Below, piece after piece: positions 43,812 to 53,641 of a stretch of DNA of 64,000 nt. Source of the stretch: Gymnothorax reevesii (lineage: Eukaryota; Chordata; Actinopteri; Anguilliformes; Muraenidae). The first letter of the stretch is position 1; each line of letters begins with the position of its first letter. The position numbers and the translations under genes are program-made. The stretch is from positions 72,061,876 through 72,125,875 of the forward strand of contig CM056576.1 of NCBI GenBank assembly GCA_029721435.1. The letters are read 5' to 3'. The notes beneath the pieces were generated by a model. The model was not told where the DNA came from. It made no database searches and saw only the letters and a program-made list of their open reading frames with translations.

Positions 43812-43972
43812 ACTATCTCTATCCCTAACCCAACTCATAGGGAATGCTATCCCTATCCCTAACCCTAACCTGACTCATAGGGAATGCTATTCTTATCCCT
43901 AACCCGAACCTTAACCCAGTTCATTGGGAATGCTATCCCTATCCCTAACCCTAACCTTAACCCAACTCAGCC
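43812..43972. repeat. CCCTAA-rich minisatellite
   Basis: Three units of about 40-46 bases, each with GGGAATGCTAT followed by CCCTATCCCTAACCCTAACC-like text; GGGAATGCTAT stands at 43840, 43880 and 43926. The CCCTAA motif resembles vertebrate telomere repeats but is embedded in a longer unit. Confidence 0.85.
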
Positions 43973-44299
43973 ACAAACAATGGTTTGTTCTGCTCAAATT
44001 ATTCAACCCAGTGTCAACAGATCAGTCACCTCACCAGCACGAAAGACATCAAAATGGATATTCACTCAATGTCTATATATATATATACTTTCGTTTGTCT
44101 CACCCTTCAGCAATGAATGGAAAACTAATGGCGCTCACCCGGCAGTAAACTCAGTTGGTGTAGTGGTGCCCGTCACCCGGGAGACTCAGCAGCTGAGTGA
44201 TGACAGTTTTACTGTTGTTGGCATAGCCAATTATAATGAGTGACATCAAATAGGCTACTGATCGCTGCTCACTGAAGCGAATGATACTCACGCATTCAC

Positions 44300-44400
44300 A
44301 CAAATCTAATCATCTAATTACATTGATTGACTTTAGCTGATTAGTATTCACACAAAACAATCATGTAATTACATTGATTGACGTTGATTATTGGTTCGTA
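44300..44400. repeat. Short tandem duplication
   Basis: ATTCACACAAA...AATCAT..TAATTACATTGATTGAC is present twice in a row (about 44294-44335 and 44347-44385). It lies upstream of the piggyBac-type gene. No function is known. Confidence 0.7.
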
Positions 44401-44463
44401 CGTTCTAACAAACATGTGGAATCTGCTGACACATCACGAGTATGAATCACACGCACGTTTTGC

Positions 44464-44471
44464 TATAAAAG
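44464..44471 (+). promoter_or_regulatory. TATA-like box upstream of the piggyBac-type gene
   Basis: CTATAAAA at about 44463-44470 lies some 40 bases before the ATG at 44508 of the putative transposase N-terminus. The spacing would allow only a very short leader. Sequence match only. Confidence 0.35.
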
Positions 44472-44740
44472 AGAAGTTTTTGATTCGTGCCCAGTATACT
44501 TCTCGACATGGCAGATGTCACATCTAGTGAATCTACCAGTTCGGAAGTGACGAGTCAGATGTTCCGCTGGCAGTTATTTCTTGGCGAGCACTTCTCGATG
44601 TTTGCGCTAAGCGAACGACAGTCAGTTTTGAACACGTGGATGAGGAAAACATCACACCTAATCCAAAAAAGTTCATACTGTCTGTAGTAACTAATTTACG
44701 TTGACGTTCTTATTTTTCAAACAGAAAAGGTTTTATCCTA

Positions 44741-44784
44741 CCTTGACATGTTTCGAACGGGATACTCCCGTCTTCTTCAGAAGA
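44741..44784 (-). ncRNA. Hammerhead-ribozyme-like motif, left arm
   Basis: The complement of the right-arm motif. On the minus strand CTGAAGA (44774-44780), stem II with the C-G pair restored (CGGGA/TCCCG), GAAA and ACATGTC are all present, with AAGG at 44741-44744 for stem I. Two ribozyme candidates thus lie head to head at the two ends of the insertion. Confidence 0.68.
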
Positions 44785-44827
44785 GTCTTCGATGTTGCGA
44801 GTGACGCGTCTTATCAGCTGATGTTAG

Positions 44828-44873
44828 CGAGGCGTGGCCGCCCTGTCAGATTTGACAGGGCGGCCACGCCTCG
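44828..44873. repeat. Perfect 21-bp hairpin at the inner edge of the left arm
   Basis: CGAGGCGTGGCCGCCCTGTCA (44828-44848, first 20 bases shown plus A) is followed after GATT by its exact complement at 44853-44873. The strong GC stem marks a junction between two inverted pseudo-LTR pieces. Confidence 0.9.
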
Positions 44874-44874
44874 T

Positions 44875-45570
44875 GCTGTCCGGCCGCTCCTCCAAGATGG
44901 TACTCCAGGTGTGGGAAAGCGTGTATGCTCCCTCGTTCCGGTTCATGGTCCTGTGGGCCCGCTTCCTGATTTCAATTGCCTCCATGATCCAGCGTTCATG
45001 TCGATTGTTCCGAGTGCGGATGACTTTGGCCTTGTCCCAGTCCATAATACGATTTTCCCTCTTGCAATGGTCTGTGATTGCTGATTTAAGGTTTGTCTGT
45101 AGTGCTTGTTCCTTAACTGAGCGTGTCTGTCTTACTGTTGTCTCTTTCTCGCATTCTTTTTGGTGTTCTTTTTTACGTGTATGAAAAGGTCTACCTATTT
45201 CCCCAATGTATGTTTTATGGCAAGACCGGCATGGGGTTTCGTATATGACATCACATTTGTTATAGTTATCAATCTGGTCTTTCGGGTGTACCAGTAGGTG
45301 TCGTAATTTTATGTATGGTTTTACCGGGGTGTTGATGTGGAATTTTCTCATGGCCCGTTGAATCCGCTCTGTGACGCCTCTTATGTATGGTAACGTAACG
45401 ACTCCTTTGGTTTCGGTTTCATTTTTTCGTTTCTTTCTGAATGCCCCGGGGTTTTGTTTCTGCTGTACCTGTAGTTTGCCTGTGTTTATAGCCCATAGTG
45501 GGTACTGGCATTCCTTCAGTGCGTTAGTTATATATTCCTCTTCCTTTTTCAAATATGACAGGGCGGCCAT
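44875..45570 (-). CDS. Penelope-like element, RT end and GIY-YIG endonuclease
   Basis: The minus-strand frame is open for about 230 codons. Residues 57-100 (VVTLPYIRGVTERIQRAMRK and following) match the linker between the Penelope reverse transcriptase and endonuclease. Residues 109-140 carry YETPCRSCHKTYIGEIGR, the GIY-YIG motif in its Penelope form with the CxxC pair, then an arginine (TRKKEH). Further on, ITDHCKRENRIMDWDKAKVI and RWIMEAIEIRKR complete the domain, with the glutamate. The endonuclease would nick the target to prime reverse transcription. The RT domain itself is missing, so only the C-terminal third of the usual protein remains. Frame ends run into the inverted arms, which is not native coding. 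Confidence 0.85.
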
Positions 45571-45619
45571 GCCTCGCTAACATCAGCTGATAAGACGCGT
45601 CACTCGCAACGTTGGTGAC

Positions 45620-45662
45620 TCTTCTGAAGAAGACGGGAGTATCCCATCGAAACATGTCAAGG
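45620..45662 (+). ncRNA. Hammerhead-ribozyme-like motif, right arm
   Basis: CTGAAGA at 45624-45630 fits the CUGANGA core. A stem II candidate follows (GA.GGGA against TCCC.TC with one C-A mismatch, loop GTA), then GAAA at 45649-45652. ACATGT allows a two-base stem III (AC/GT) ending in the cleavage triplet GTC at 45656-45658. Stem I pairs TCTT (45620-45623) with AAGG (45659-45662, one wobble). Very short stem III is known for hammerheads in Penelope-like elements. Activity is not shown. Confidence 0.7.
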
Positions 45663-46472
45663 TAGGATAAAACCTTTTCTGTTTGAAAAATAAGAACGTC
45701 AACGTAAACATCACACCTGCCAACATATTCTGGAAAGAATATTTTTCTGACGAGTTGATGCATTTGATAGTTCGGGAAACGAATCGATACCAATTCCAAC
45801 ATCCACTTCGTCTGGCAGCTCGTGGTCATCAGAAGCCTTGGGTAGATACTGTAATGTGAATATACGCCACTAGATGGCAGTATTTACCTTTTTTTTATTC
45901 AGCTCAGACTGGAGCTATGTTTGGACATGTTTCAGACATGTCTGGGGCAAGTCCCCGAAAATAAAAAAAAAAAAGGTCTAAATGTGGGTGGGGTCTGCAA
46001 AAGAGGATATAAGGAGTAGAATTGAGACAGTAAAGTAGTAGGAGAAATTGCAAGAAGGATACATGTGACCAGACCTGTCATTTCTGATCAAGACCTGTGA
46101 AGTTTCTAATGTGGATTTTTGCCTGTGTTAGAGCATTTTTACTCACCCAGGACATCACCAAGCCACCCCACCAAAACAAGGGACTGTAAATATTTCTGTT
46201 TTTTGCATATATTCAATCTTGGTCAGAATATTAGTTTAGTTGTTATTGTCTGTTTAATTAAATATGTTTAAGTTTTAAAACTGTGTCTGTCATCCCTTGC
46301 TGTTGCTGTTTCTGGTGTTGTAAATGTAATAACAAATTGGGGCCATAACAAATTGGGGGCTCAAGTCCGGGATAGACCATTGTTTGAGTAATTTATTGAA
46401 AATCTAACATTTCAAATTGTAAAATTGTTTTTTTGAATTTTCCTATATAAATATATTGACAGATCAACAGCA

Positions 46473-47522
46473 ATGGATGATTTCTTGGCATCACCAACCG
46501 TTGAGGTTTTGAAGTCTTTTAAAAAGACAGAACTGCTAGAAATTTGCAGACATTTATAGCTGACAGAGGTAAAACCAGCCATGCGAAAAGCAAGACTGGC
46601 TAGAGAGATAGTTGAATATTACATTGATGAAAATGTGTTTGCACCAGGAGATCTGGAACAGTTTCCAGTGGAAAATCCAAATATAGAAATGGAACTTAAA
46701 TTAAAAATGCTAGAGATTGAAAGGGAGGAAAAAGAAAAACAAAGAGAATTTGAAAGGGAAGAAAAAGAAAAACAAAGGCAGTTTGAGTTAGAAAAATTAG
46801 TAAGAGAAGAGATTGAAAGGGAGAAATGAGAAAAAGAAAGAGAATTTGAGTTAGAAAAATTTGCAAGACAGAGAGATTTTGAATTAGAGAAATTCGATAG
46901 AGAAGAAAGACTCCAAATGGAGCAACTAAAAATTAAAATTCAAACTGAAAATAAATTTTGGGCTAGCCAGGAGGTAAAATTGGTGCCTCCATTTTCGGAA
47001 AAGGATGTTGACAACTATTTCCAGTGTTTTGAAAAGGTAGCAAAGAGTTGCCAGTGTCCAAAGGAACACTGGCCTCTGATGTTGCAAACTGTCCTCAAGG
47101 GTAAAGCTCAACAAGCCTGTTCGGCTTTGTCTGCAGATGATTCCTCTGATTATGAGGTTGTCAAAAAGGTTATTTTGAGAGCTTATGAGTTGGTTCCAGA
47201 GGCTTACCGACAGAAATTCAGAGGTCTGAAGAAATCTGACAATCAGACTTCTGTGGAATTTGCTAATGAGAAGAAGGTTTGCTTTGAGCGCTGGTGTACT
47301 TCTATGGAGGTCAAGGATGATTTCAACTCACTAAAAGAGATGGTGTTAGTTGAAGAATTCAAGAACTGTGTTAAGGATGATGTTAAGACCTACCTTAAAG
47401 AGAAGCAAGCACTGAATTTGCAATCAGCTGCCAAATTTGCAGTTGAATATGTTCTCACACATAAGTCCAAGTTTCAGTCTAGCAGTAACAATAGATTTGT
47501 TTCAGAAAAAGGGTTACGGTGA
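46473..47522 (+). pseudogene. Gag of element D
   Basis: Starts MDDFLASPTVEVLKSF at 46473. A TAG at 46557-46559 replaces a glutamate codon of B (HLEL), and a TGA at about 46828 breaks the coiled coil. The capsid part 46917-47500 is otherwise well kept (MEQLKIKIQTENKFWASQEV, AYELVPEAYRQKFRGLKK). A one-base difference near 47497-47505 shifts the frame just before the zinc knuckle. Confidence 0.85.
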
Positions 47523-48726
47523 TACCCAAGATTCCTCACCCAAAGACAAAGACAAATCTGGTGATGGTGCTCAGAAATCTAGTAACAGGTCTGATCAAAG
47601 TGTGAAAGCTGACAGTGACAAAAGTGGTCTAGTTTGCAGTTATTGCAAGAAATCTGGTCATGTCACAACTAACTGTTGGTTCCTGAAAGCTAAGAAAGAA
47701 AAAGAAAAGGATACCAAACCAAATGCCTTTGTGAAAACAAGGTTAGAAACCCCTGTAGTAGATGACCGATCTGCTAAATTGCCTGCTTCTTGTGGGGCTA
47801 AAAAGCCTGATACTGCTGACTTTGTGAGGGAGGAATTTCTTCCAATTGGGTCAGAGGGATTTGTGGCTCTGAATGAGCATACTACTCCTGTCCCCATATA
47901 TGTCCTAAGGGATACCGGAGCTTCTCAGTCACTTTTGTTGATGGACTCCTTGGAGTTACGTGATGAGACCGCTTCAGGGGATTTCATACTTGTACAGGGT
48001 ATTGAAGGGAGGACTGTATCTGTACCCCTGCGCTCTATATTCTTGAAGTCAGATTTAGTTACAGGACAGGTAAAGGTGGGACTTATGTCAAGTCTACCTA
48101 TAAAGGGTGTTTCTCTATTGCTAGGCAATGACCTGGCTGGGGGCAAAGTAGTTCCCCCTGTACATCTTACTTCACAGCCGAGCACTGAAGATGGGGATGA
48201 GGACCCATCTCTGTATCCCTCTTGCGCAGTGACTCGTGCTATGGCCAAGAAGTCTAAAGAAGAAGAAGTTGTGGTGCCGTCGAGCACATTGAATAGTCAG
48301 GACTCAGGTGGTTCGCCTCATGACTTTGATTGGCCTACAATGGTTTCTCCGTTTGAGAACTTATCAGACACTTATATCAGTTCATTGTTCAGCCGACCAG
48401 ATGGGTTTGGTGATTCTGATGTGTCTGGAGACTTGTCTCTGTCCAGAAAGCGGTTGATTGAGGAGCAAACTAATGATCCTGAAATTTGTGCTCTAAGGAG
48501 GAGAGCCCTTCCTGATAGAGAAATAGACGCAGTTCCAGGTGGGTATTATCTCAAGGATGGTATGTTGATGCGGAAGTGGCGCCCTCCTGATATCCCTGCC
48601 AATGCAGATTGGGCAGTGGTCAGGCAAATTGTTGTTCCGAAGGTCTACAGGAATGAGATCTTAACAATGGCTCATAGTTTACCTTTAGTCTTCTTGGTGT
48701 TAACAAGACTGTTGAAAAGATCATGA
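47505..48726 (+). CDS. Zinc knuckle, protease and integrase start of element D
   Basis: This open frame holds KKSGHVTTNC (zinc knuckle, about 47645), LRDTGASQSLLL (protease site, about 47905) and continues without a stop into integrase (SRKRLIEEQTNDPEICALRR, about 48450). It shows that in the family protease and integrase are read in one frame. It ends at 48726 because four bases are missing near 48690 (LPLGGHLGV of B becomes LPLVFLV), which destroys the second histidine of the zinc-binding module. Confidence 0.8.
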
Positions 48727-49826
48727 AACACTTCTTTTGGCCTGGGCTTCGGAAAGACGTTTCCAACTTTTGCAAAACCTGTCACACTTGTCAGGTAGTT
48801 GGAAAACACCAGTTAGACCCACCTGTCGCTCCATTGCAGCCTATCCCAGCATTTGGGGAGCCATTCTCTAAGGTCATTGTTGATTGTGTTGGTCCATTAC
48901 CCAAGACTAGGTCTGGAAATCAGTACTTGTTGACAATCATGTGTGCATCTACTAGATTACCCGAAGCCAGACCTCTACATAACATCAAGGCAACTGCAAT
49001 CTCGAAGGCTTTGATAAAGTTCCTCACGTTGTTTGGCCTTCCCAGGGAAATTCAGTCAGACCAAGGTAGCAATGTCACTTCCAGATTGTTTCAGCAGGTA
49101 GTGTATGAACTAGGTGCAAAGCAGATTCTTTCTAGTGCCTATCATCCAGAAAGTCAGGGTGCCTTAGAGCGGTTTCATTCCACTCTCAAGACAATGATGA
49201 GGACTTATTGTTATGACCATGAGAAAGACTGGGATGAAGGTGTTCATTTGCTGTTGTTTGCAGCTAGAGAAGCAGTGCAGAAGTCTACTGGATTCAGTCC
49301 ATTTGAGCTAGTTTTTGGTCATGAAGTGAGAGGACCTTTGCTATTATTGAGTGAACAATGGCAAGAAGAAGAGCCGAACATCAGTCTGTTAGACTATGTT
49401 AGCAAGTTCAAGGAAAGATTGCGTGCAGCTTGTGACCTAGCCAAAGAGAACTTGAAATCAAGTCAGGGAAAAATGAAAACTTGGTATGATCATAAGGCTA
49501 GAAGCCGTGAGTTTAAACCAGGAGACAAGGTCCTTGTGTTGTTTCCCTTGCAGTCCAATCCATTGCAGGCTAGATTTCATGGTCCTTATGAAATTCTGAC
49601 AAAACTCAATGATTTCAATTACATTGTGAAGACTCCAGATAGGAGAAAACCAAAACAATTGTGTCACATTAACATGCTGAAGCCTTATCATGACAGAAAT
49701 GCTAGGGTTGCAGCTGTCACTTCAGATTCTCCTATGGCCGAGATTTGTGAAGATGAGGGGGAGTTTCAAGATGATGAACCTAGAATTAAAGCTGAAGTTC
49801 TTTCATGTAAATTGTCAAATTCTTAA
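48723..49826 (+). pseudogene. Integrase of element D
   Basis: An open stretch of 367 codons from CKTCHTC through the DDE core: VIVDCVGPLP (about 48880), IQSDQGSNVTS (about 49060) and GALERFHST (about 49160), all three acidic residues kept. The GPY-type module FHGPYEILTKL lies near 49575. A TAA at 49824-49826 (threonine-glutamate in B) ends the frame just before RT. The zinc module upstream is damaged by the four-base loss. Confidence 0.85.
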
Positions 49827-51234
49827 GTGTTGCAAAATCTTGATGTAAAACTCCAGCACTTAGAACCCTCACAGAGAGATCAGTTTGAGAGGTTGATCAA
49901 GAAATATGAGGATTTGTTTCCTGATGTTCCAAAAAGAGTTTCTATAGCCTCTCATGATGTAGATGTTGGTGATGCCAAACCAATAAAACAGCATTCGTAC
50001 CGAATGAATCCTGAAAAGAGAAAGATTGGTGAGAAAGAGGTTGAGTACATGTTAGAACATGATACTATCAGACCCTCCAACTCAGATTGGAGTTCACCCT
50101 GTGTGCTAGTTCCAAAACCTGATGGAAGTACTAGATTCTGTACAGATTATCGCAAAGTTAATGCTGTAACTAGAACTGATGTGTTTCCAATACCTAGGAT
50201 TGATGATTGTATTGATAGAGTAGGGCAAGCAAAGTTTCTGACCAAGATTGATTTATTGAAGGGTTATTGGTGTGTGCCTTCAACTGAGAGGGCCAAGAGC
50301 ATCTCTGCTTTTGCCACACCATCTGGGTTGTACCAGTATGAAGTCCTACCCTTTGGGATGAAAAATGCCCCAGCCACATTCCAAAGGATGATACAGTCTA
50401 CAATCGCCGGATTGCCACACACGAGTGCATACATCGATGACCTGATCACATGGAGTGACTCCTGGGAAGAACATCTAAAAGATGTAGAGACGTTGTTCCA
50501 GCGCCTGACCCAGGCTAACCTGACTGTTAACCTGAACAAGAGTGACTTTGGTTGTGCTACTGTCACCTATCTTGGCTACGTCATAGGCTAGGGTGAGGTG
50601 GCACACGTAAATGCTAAAGTCCAAGCCATCATGGACTTTCCAGTTCCTGACAACAAAAAGGCTTTGCGCCGCTTCCTTGGAATGATCGGGTACTACCGCA
50701 AGTTCTGCAAGAACTTTGCTGAGATTGCTCTCAGTCTAACTAACCAACTGAAGAAAGACATAAAGTTCACTTGGGATGATGCATGCCAGAGAGCCTTCGA
50801 TCGCCTGAAGTCTCTGCTGTGTCACTTCCCCGTGCTCAAATCTCCTGACGTCAACAAACCGTTCTCCATCGCGGTCGATGCTAGCGACCAAGCTTGTGGA
50901 TCTGTGCTCCTACAGAGAAGTGACTCTGATGACATTGAGCATCCCGTGGCATGCTTCTCCAGGAAGTTCAATCGCCACCAAAGGAACTATTCCACAATAG
51001 AGAAGGAGCTGTTGGCTCTGGTTCTATCTTTACAACACTTTGATGTTTATGTTTGTACAGGGCAAAAGCCAATGATTGTGGACACTGACCACAATCCGTT
51101 AATGTTTTTGAGTAAGATGAAAAACAAGAATCGGAGATTGTTGAATTGAAGTTTGATTTTACAGGAGTTTGACTTGGAAATTAAGCATGTGAAGGGCACA
51201 GACAATGTAATTGCTGATTGCTTATCCCGTGTTT
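49827..51234 (+). pseudogene. Reverse transcriptase and RNase H of element D
   Basis: RT is open from 49827 to 50591 with SSPCVLVPKPDGSTRFCTDY, LTKIDLLKGYW, FGMKNAPATFQ and AYIDDLITW (about 50430). A TAG at 50589-50591 replaces glutamine. From 50598 the connection (RRFLGMIGYYRKFCKNF) and RNase H (AVDASDQACGS, IEKELLALVL, DTDHNPLMF) are open until a TGA at 51147-51149 in place of tryptophan. The last 85 bases match B up to ADCLSRV-like text. A few single changes would separate this from an intact domain, but at least six lesions exist over the whole element. Confidence 0.88.
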
Positions 51235-51883
51235 GAAAATGTAAATATATGTCACGTGTTTATTTGAATATTGTATGATATGTATATATAGACAAGTTTC
51301 CACTTAACCATTTTGTATTGAAAAGAAAAATTTTGCCTTTATGAGTCAAAATTTTTCCCTTTTGGAATGGAGGTGTAATGTGAATATAGGCCACTAGATG
51401 GCAGTATTTACCTTTTTTTTATTCAGCTCAGACTGGAGCTATGTTTGGACATGTTTCAGACATGTCTGGGGCAAGTCCCCAAAAATTAAAAAAAAAAAAA
51501 GGTCTAAATGTGGGTGGGGTCTGCAAAAGAGTATATAAGGAGTAGAATTGAGACAGTAAAGTAGTAGGAGAAATTGCAAGAAGAAGGATACATGTGACCA
51601 GACCTGTCATTTCTGTTCAAGACCTGTGAAGTTTCTAATGTGGATTTTTGCCTGTGTTAGAGCATTTTTCCTCACCCAGGACATCACCAAGCCACCCCAC
51701 CAAAACAAGGGACTGTAAATATTTCTGTTTTTTGTATATATTCAATCTTGGTCAGAATATTAGTTTAGTTGTTATTGTCTGTTTAATTAAATATGTTTAA
51801 GTTTTAAAACTGTGTCTGTCATCCCTTGCTGTTGCTGTTGCTGGTGTTGTAAATGTAATAACAAATTGGGGCCATAACAATAC

Positions 51884-52736
51884 TAATATTAATGAAGTGA
51901 AAAGCATGCTTGCACTGATGGTCCTGATGGGTGTAAATTCACGACCGGAGGTTCGGCAGCATTGGAGCATCGATCCACTTGTTGAGGCACCTATCTTCTG
52001 GAGTATAATGCCAAGGGACAGATTTCTGGACATTCTTGCCCAGCTTCATTTCCGTGACAATGAAGAAATAGAGGATAAAGAAGTTGATAGATTGTACAAA
52101 TTACGTCCCGTCTTGGATCATCTTGCTGACCGATTTCGCTCAGTCTATACCCCTGGGTAGAACATTGCTGTTGATGAAAGTCTGATGAAATTCAGAGGGC
52201 GCCTCAAGTTCAGACAGTATTGTCCAATGAAGAGGGCGAGATTCGGTATCAATGTGTACAAACTGTGTGATTCTGGGAAAGGTGCCGGGTATACAAGTGA
52301 ATTCCACATTTACACTGGAAAGGACAGAGATCCATCGATACCTGCATCTCAGAAAGTTGTGATGGACTTGACGTCAAATCTCAGGGGACTTGGCTACACA
52401 CTAGCACTGGATCGAGGTTTTTCGTGTCCATATTTGTTCTTGGAGATGCATTCCCGAAAGTTCAATGTCATCGGCACTGTGCAAGCTAATCGGAAAATAT
52501 GCCAAAGGACCTTGCAAACCCAAAGCTCAAGGCAAATGAGACTAAAAGTAGATGCACTGACAAAATTCTAGCTCTTGTATGGCGAGACAAGAGAGTGGTA
52601 AGAATGCTCAGCACTGTTCACAGGGATGAGATGAAACCAACTCGAAAGAGAACACCTGATGGTAATTCGACACGAAAGCCGGCAGTGGTGGTCGATTACA
52701 ATCGTTGGACACTCGGTGTTGATCTGTCTGACCAGC
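51884..52736 (+). pseudogene. piggyBac-type transposase, catalytic part
   Basis: After element D the gene continues with VKSMLALMVLMGVN and HWSIDPLVEAPIFWSIMPRD. A TAG at 52158-52160 lies just before NIAVDESLMKFRGRLKF, which holds the first catalytic aspartate (52173). ALDRGFSCPYLF near 52405 carries the second (52410; the usual TDNFY wording is changed). A one-base shift near 52500 leads to KPAVVVDYNRWTLGVDLSDQ with the third aspartate (52721). Directly afterwards the sequence turns into a tandem array, so the C-terminal cysteine-rich domain is lost. piggyBac-type enzymes excise precisely at TTAA. Confidence 0.85.
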
Positions 52737-53275
52737 TGCCCAGCAAACATGCCCCTGTGGGCAACAGTGGGTTTACTGTGGGCTGGTGTGAGCTAGGGCA
52801 ACCCACACTAATCCCACATGGGCCCCACATGGGTTTGCCTATGTTGGGCCCACAGCAGTTTTGCCCCCTTGGGCCCCCATTAGGGCTTTCAGTGGGCAAC
52901 CCACTGAGGGCGAGCCCACAGGAAGCCCATATGTGGCCCCATGTGGGTTAGCCCATGTTGGGCCCACAGCAGTTCTGCCCTTTAGAGCCCGCAAGTGGGC
53001 ATTCTGAGGGCAAGCCCAATGTGGGCTTGCCCAGAGAAAACCCAATCAGGCCTCCGGTGGGTTAGCTCGTATGGGGCCCACTTGGGCCCGCCCCCTTGGG
53101 CCCTCATTAGTTTTTTCAGTGGGCATCCCACTGTGGGCTTTCTGTGAGCAGCCCTTAATTGAGCTTGCCCACTCAGGCACTGCACTGGCTAACACCTAAT
53201 GCACCAACAGCAGCTTTGCCCTTTGGGACCACAATGGGGTTTACAGTGGGCTATCCCCAGTGGACACAGTACCAT
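52737..53275. repeat. GC-rich tandem array, about 114-bp period
   Basis: ATGTTGGGCCCACAGCAGTT occurs at 52841 and 52955, and GGGTTAGC..GT..GGGCCCAC at about 52945 and 53059. Four to five degenerate units rich in CCCACATGGGCC palindromes fill the stretch. It begins exactly where the piggyBac-type gene loses its C-terminus. Confidence 0.8.
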
Positions 53276-53289
53276 TGTTTAAGATTATA

Positions 53290-53480
53290 GATCAGGGCTC
53301 TCCAAATCTGGCCATCGAATCCAAATACAGTCCTGGTTTTCCTTCCTTTTGGGCAATTAAGTGAATAATTAATGCTGCTGATTGGCCAGTTTGTCATCTC
53401 ACCAGACTCCCAGGCAAAGGGAGGGTGGAAAACCTGCAGTTCTCGGCCCTCGAGGACCGTGATATGAGGAGCCCTTTAGA
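53290..53480. mobile_element. Decayed hAT-type MITE
   Basis: 'cagggctctccaaatctgg' at 53292 and 'ttctcggccctcgaggaccgtg' near 53440 resemble the two ends of a common fish hAT-type non-autonomous element ('...cctcgaggaccggatttggagagccctg'). The right end is degraded and no 8-base duplication is visible. Confidence 0.4.
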
Positions 53481-53641
53481 TGGTCTAGGGCCAGGGGTAT
53501 GAATACTACTCTTATTAACAGTACACATAAAAAATGTCACGTATTTAATAGACCATCACACTTCAATTGCCCATTGTTCAGTACAGGCCAAAAGTTTGGA
53601 CACACTTTCTCATACAAAGCGTTTCCTTTATTTTCATTGTA

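Larger units (their letters stand above)
44660..45705 (-). mobile_element. Penelope-like retroelement, 5'-truncated, with inverted arms
   Basis: AAACATCACACCT stands on both sides (44647-44659 and 45706-45718), a 13-base duplication inside the piggyBac gene. Arms of about 150 bases, 44699-44848 and 45556-45705, are inverted copies with few differences and would correspond to pseudo-LTRs. Between them lies a minus-strand GIY-YIG coding region. Each arm contains a hammerhead-like motif. The left side has 39 extra bases (44660-44698) with no counterpart. Confidence 0.85.
44508..45849 (+). pseudogene. piggyBac-type transposase, N-terminal pieces
   Basis: An ATG at 44508 opens MADVTSSESTSSEVTSQMF, a serine- and glutamate-rich start as is common in piggyBac-type proteins. 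A frame change is needed to reach EHVDEENITP at about 44632-44661. The Penelope-like element (44660-45705) cuts the gene there. It resumes after the 13-base duplication with ANIFWKEYFSDEL and LIVRETNRYQFQHP (45719-45820), the recognisable N-terminal helical region. Element D then cuts it at 45849. All insertions leave readable frames on both sides. Confidence 0.7.
45850..51879 (+). mobile_element. Ty3/gypsy element D (B family), Gmr1-type order
   Basis: LTRs at 45850-46350 and 51374-51879 begin TGTAATGTGAATAT and end GGCCATAACA. ATAC stands on both sides (45846-45849 and 51880-51883). The element lies in the piggyBac-type gene. Gene order gag-protease-integrase-RT-RNase H. The LTRs are about 20 bases longer than in B because of an extra segment near 46110 (TGCCTGTGTTAGAGCATTTT). 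Six or more lesions are present in the coding region. Confidence 0.92.

Noticed and set aside
43812..43972. True telomere or chromosome end
   Set aside because: CCCTAA occurs only a few times inside longer units and unique sequence continues on both sides.
44834..45184. Plus-strand frames across the Penelope-like element
   Set aside because: They are antisense to the GIY-YIG frame and have no motif of their own.
45371..45580. Separate small phenylalanine- and cysteine-rich protein
   Set aside because: Antisense to the Penelope-like linker region.
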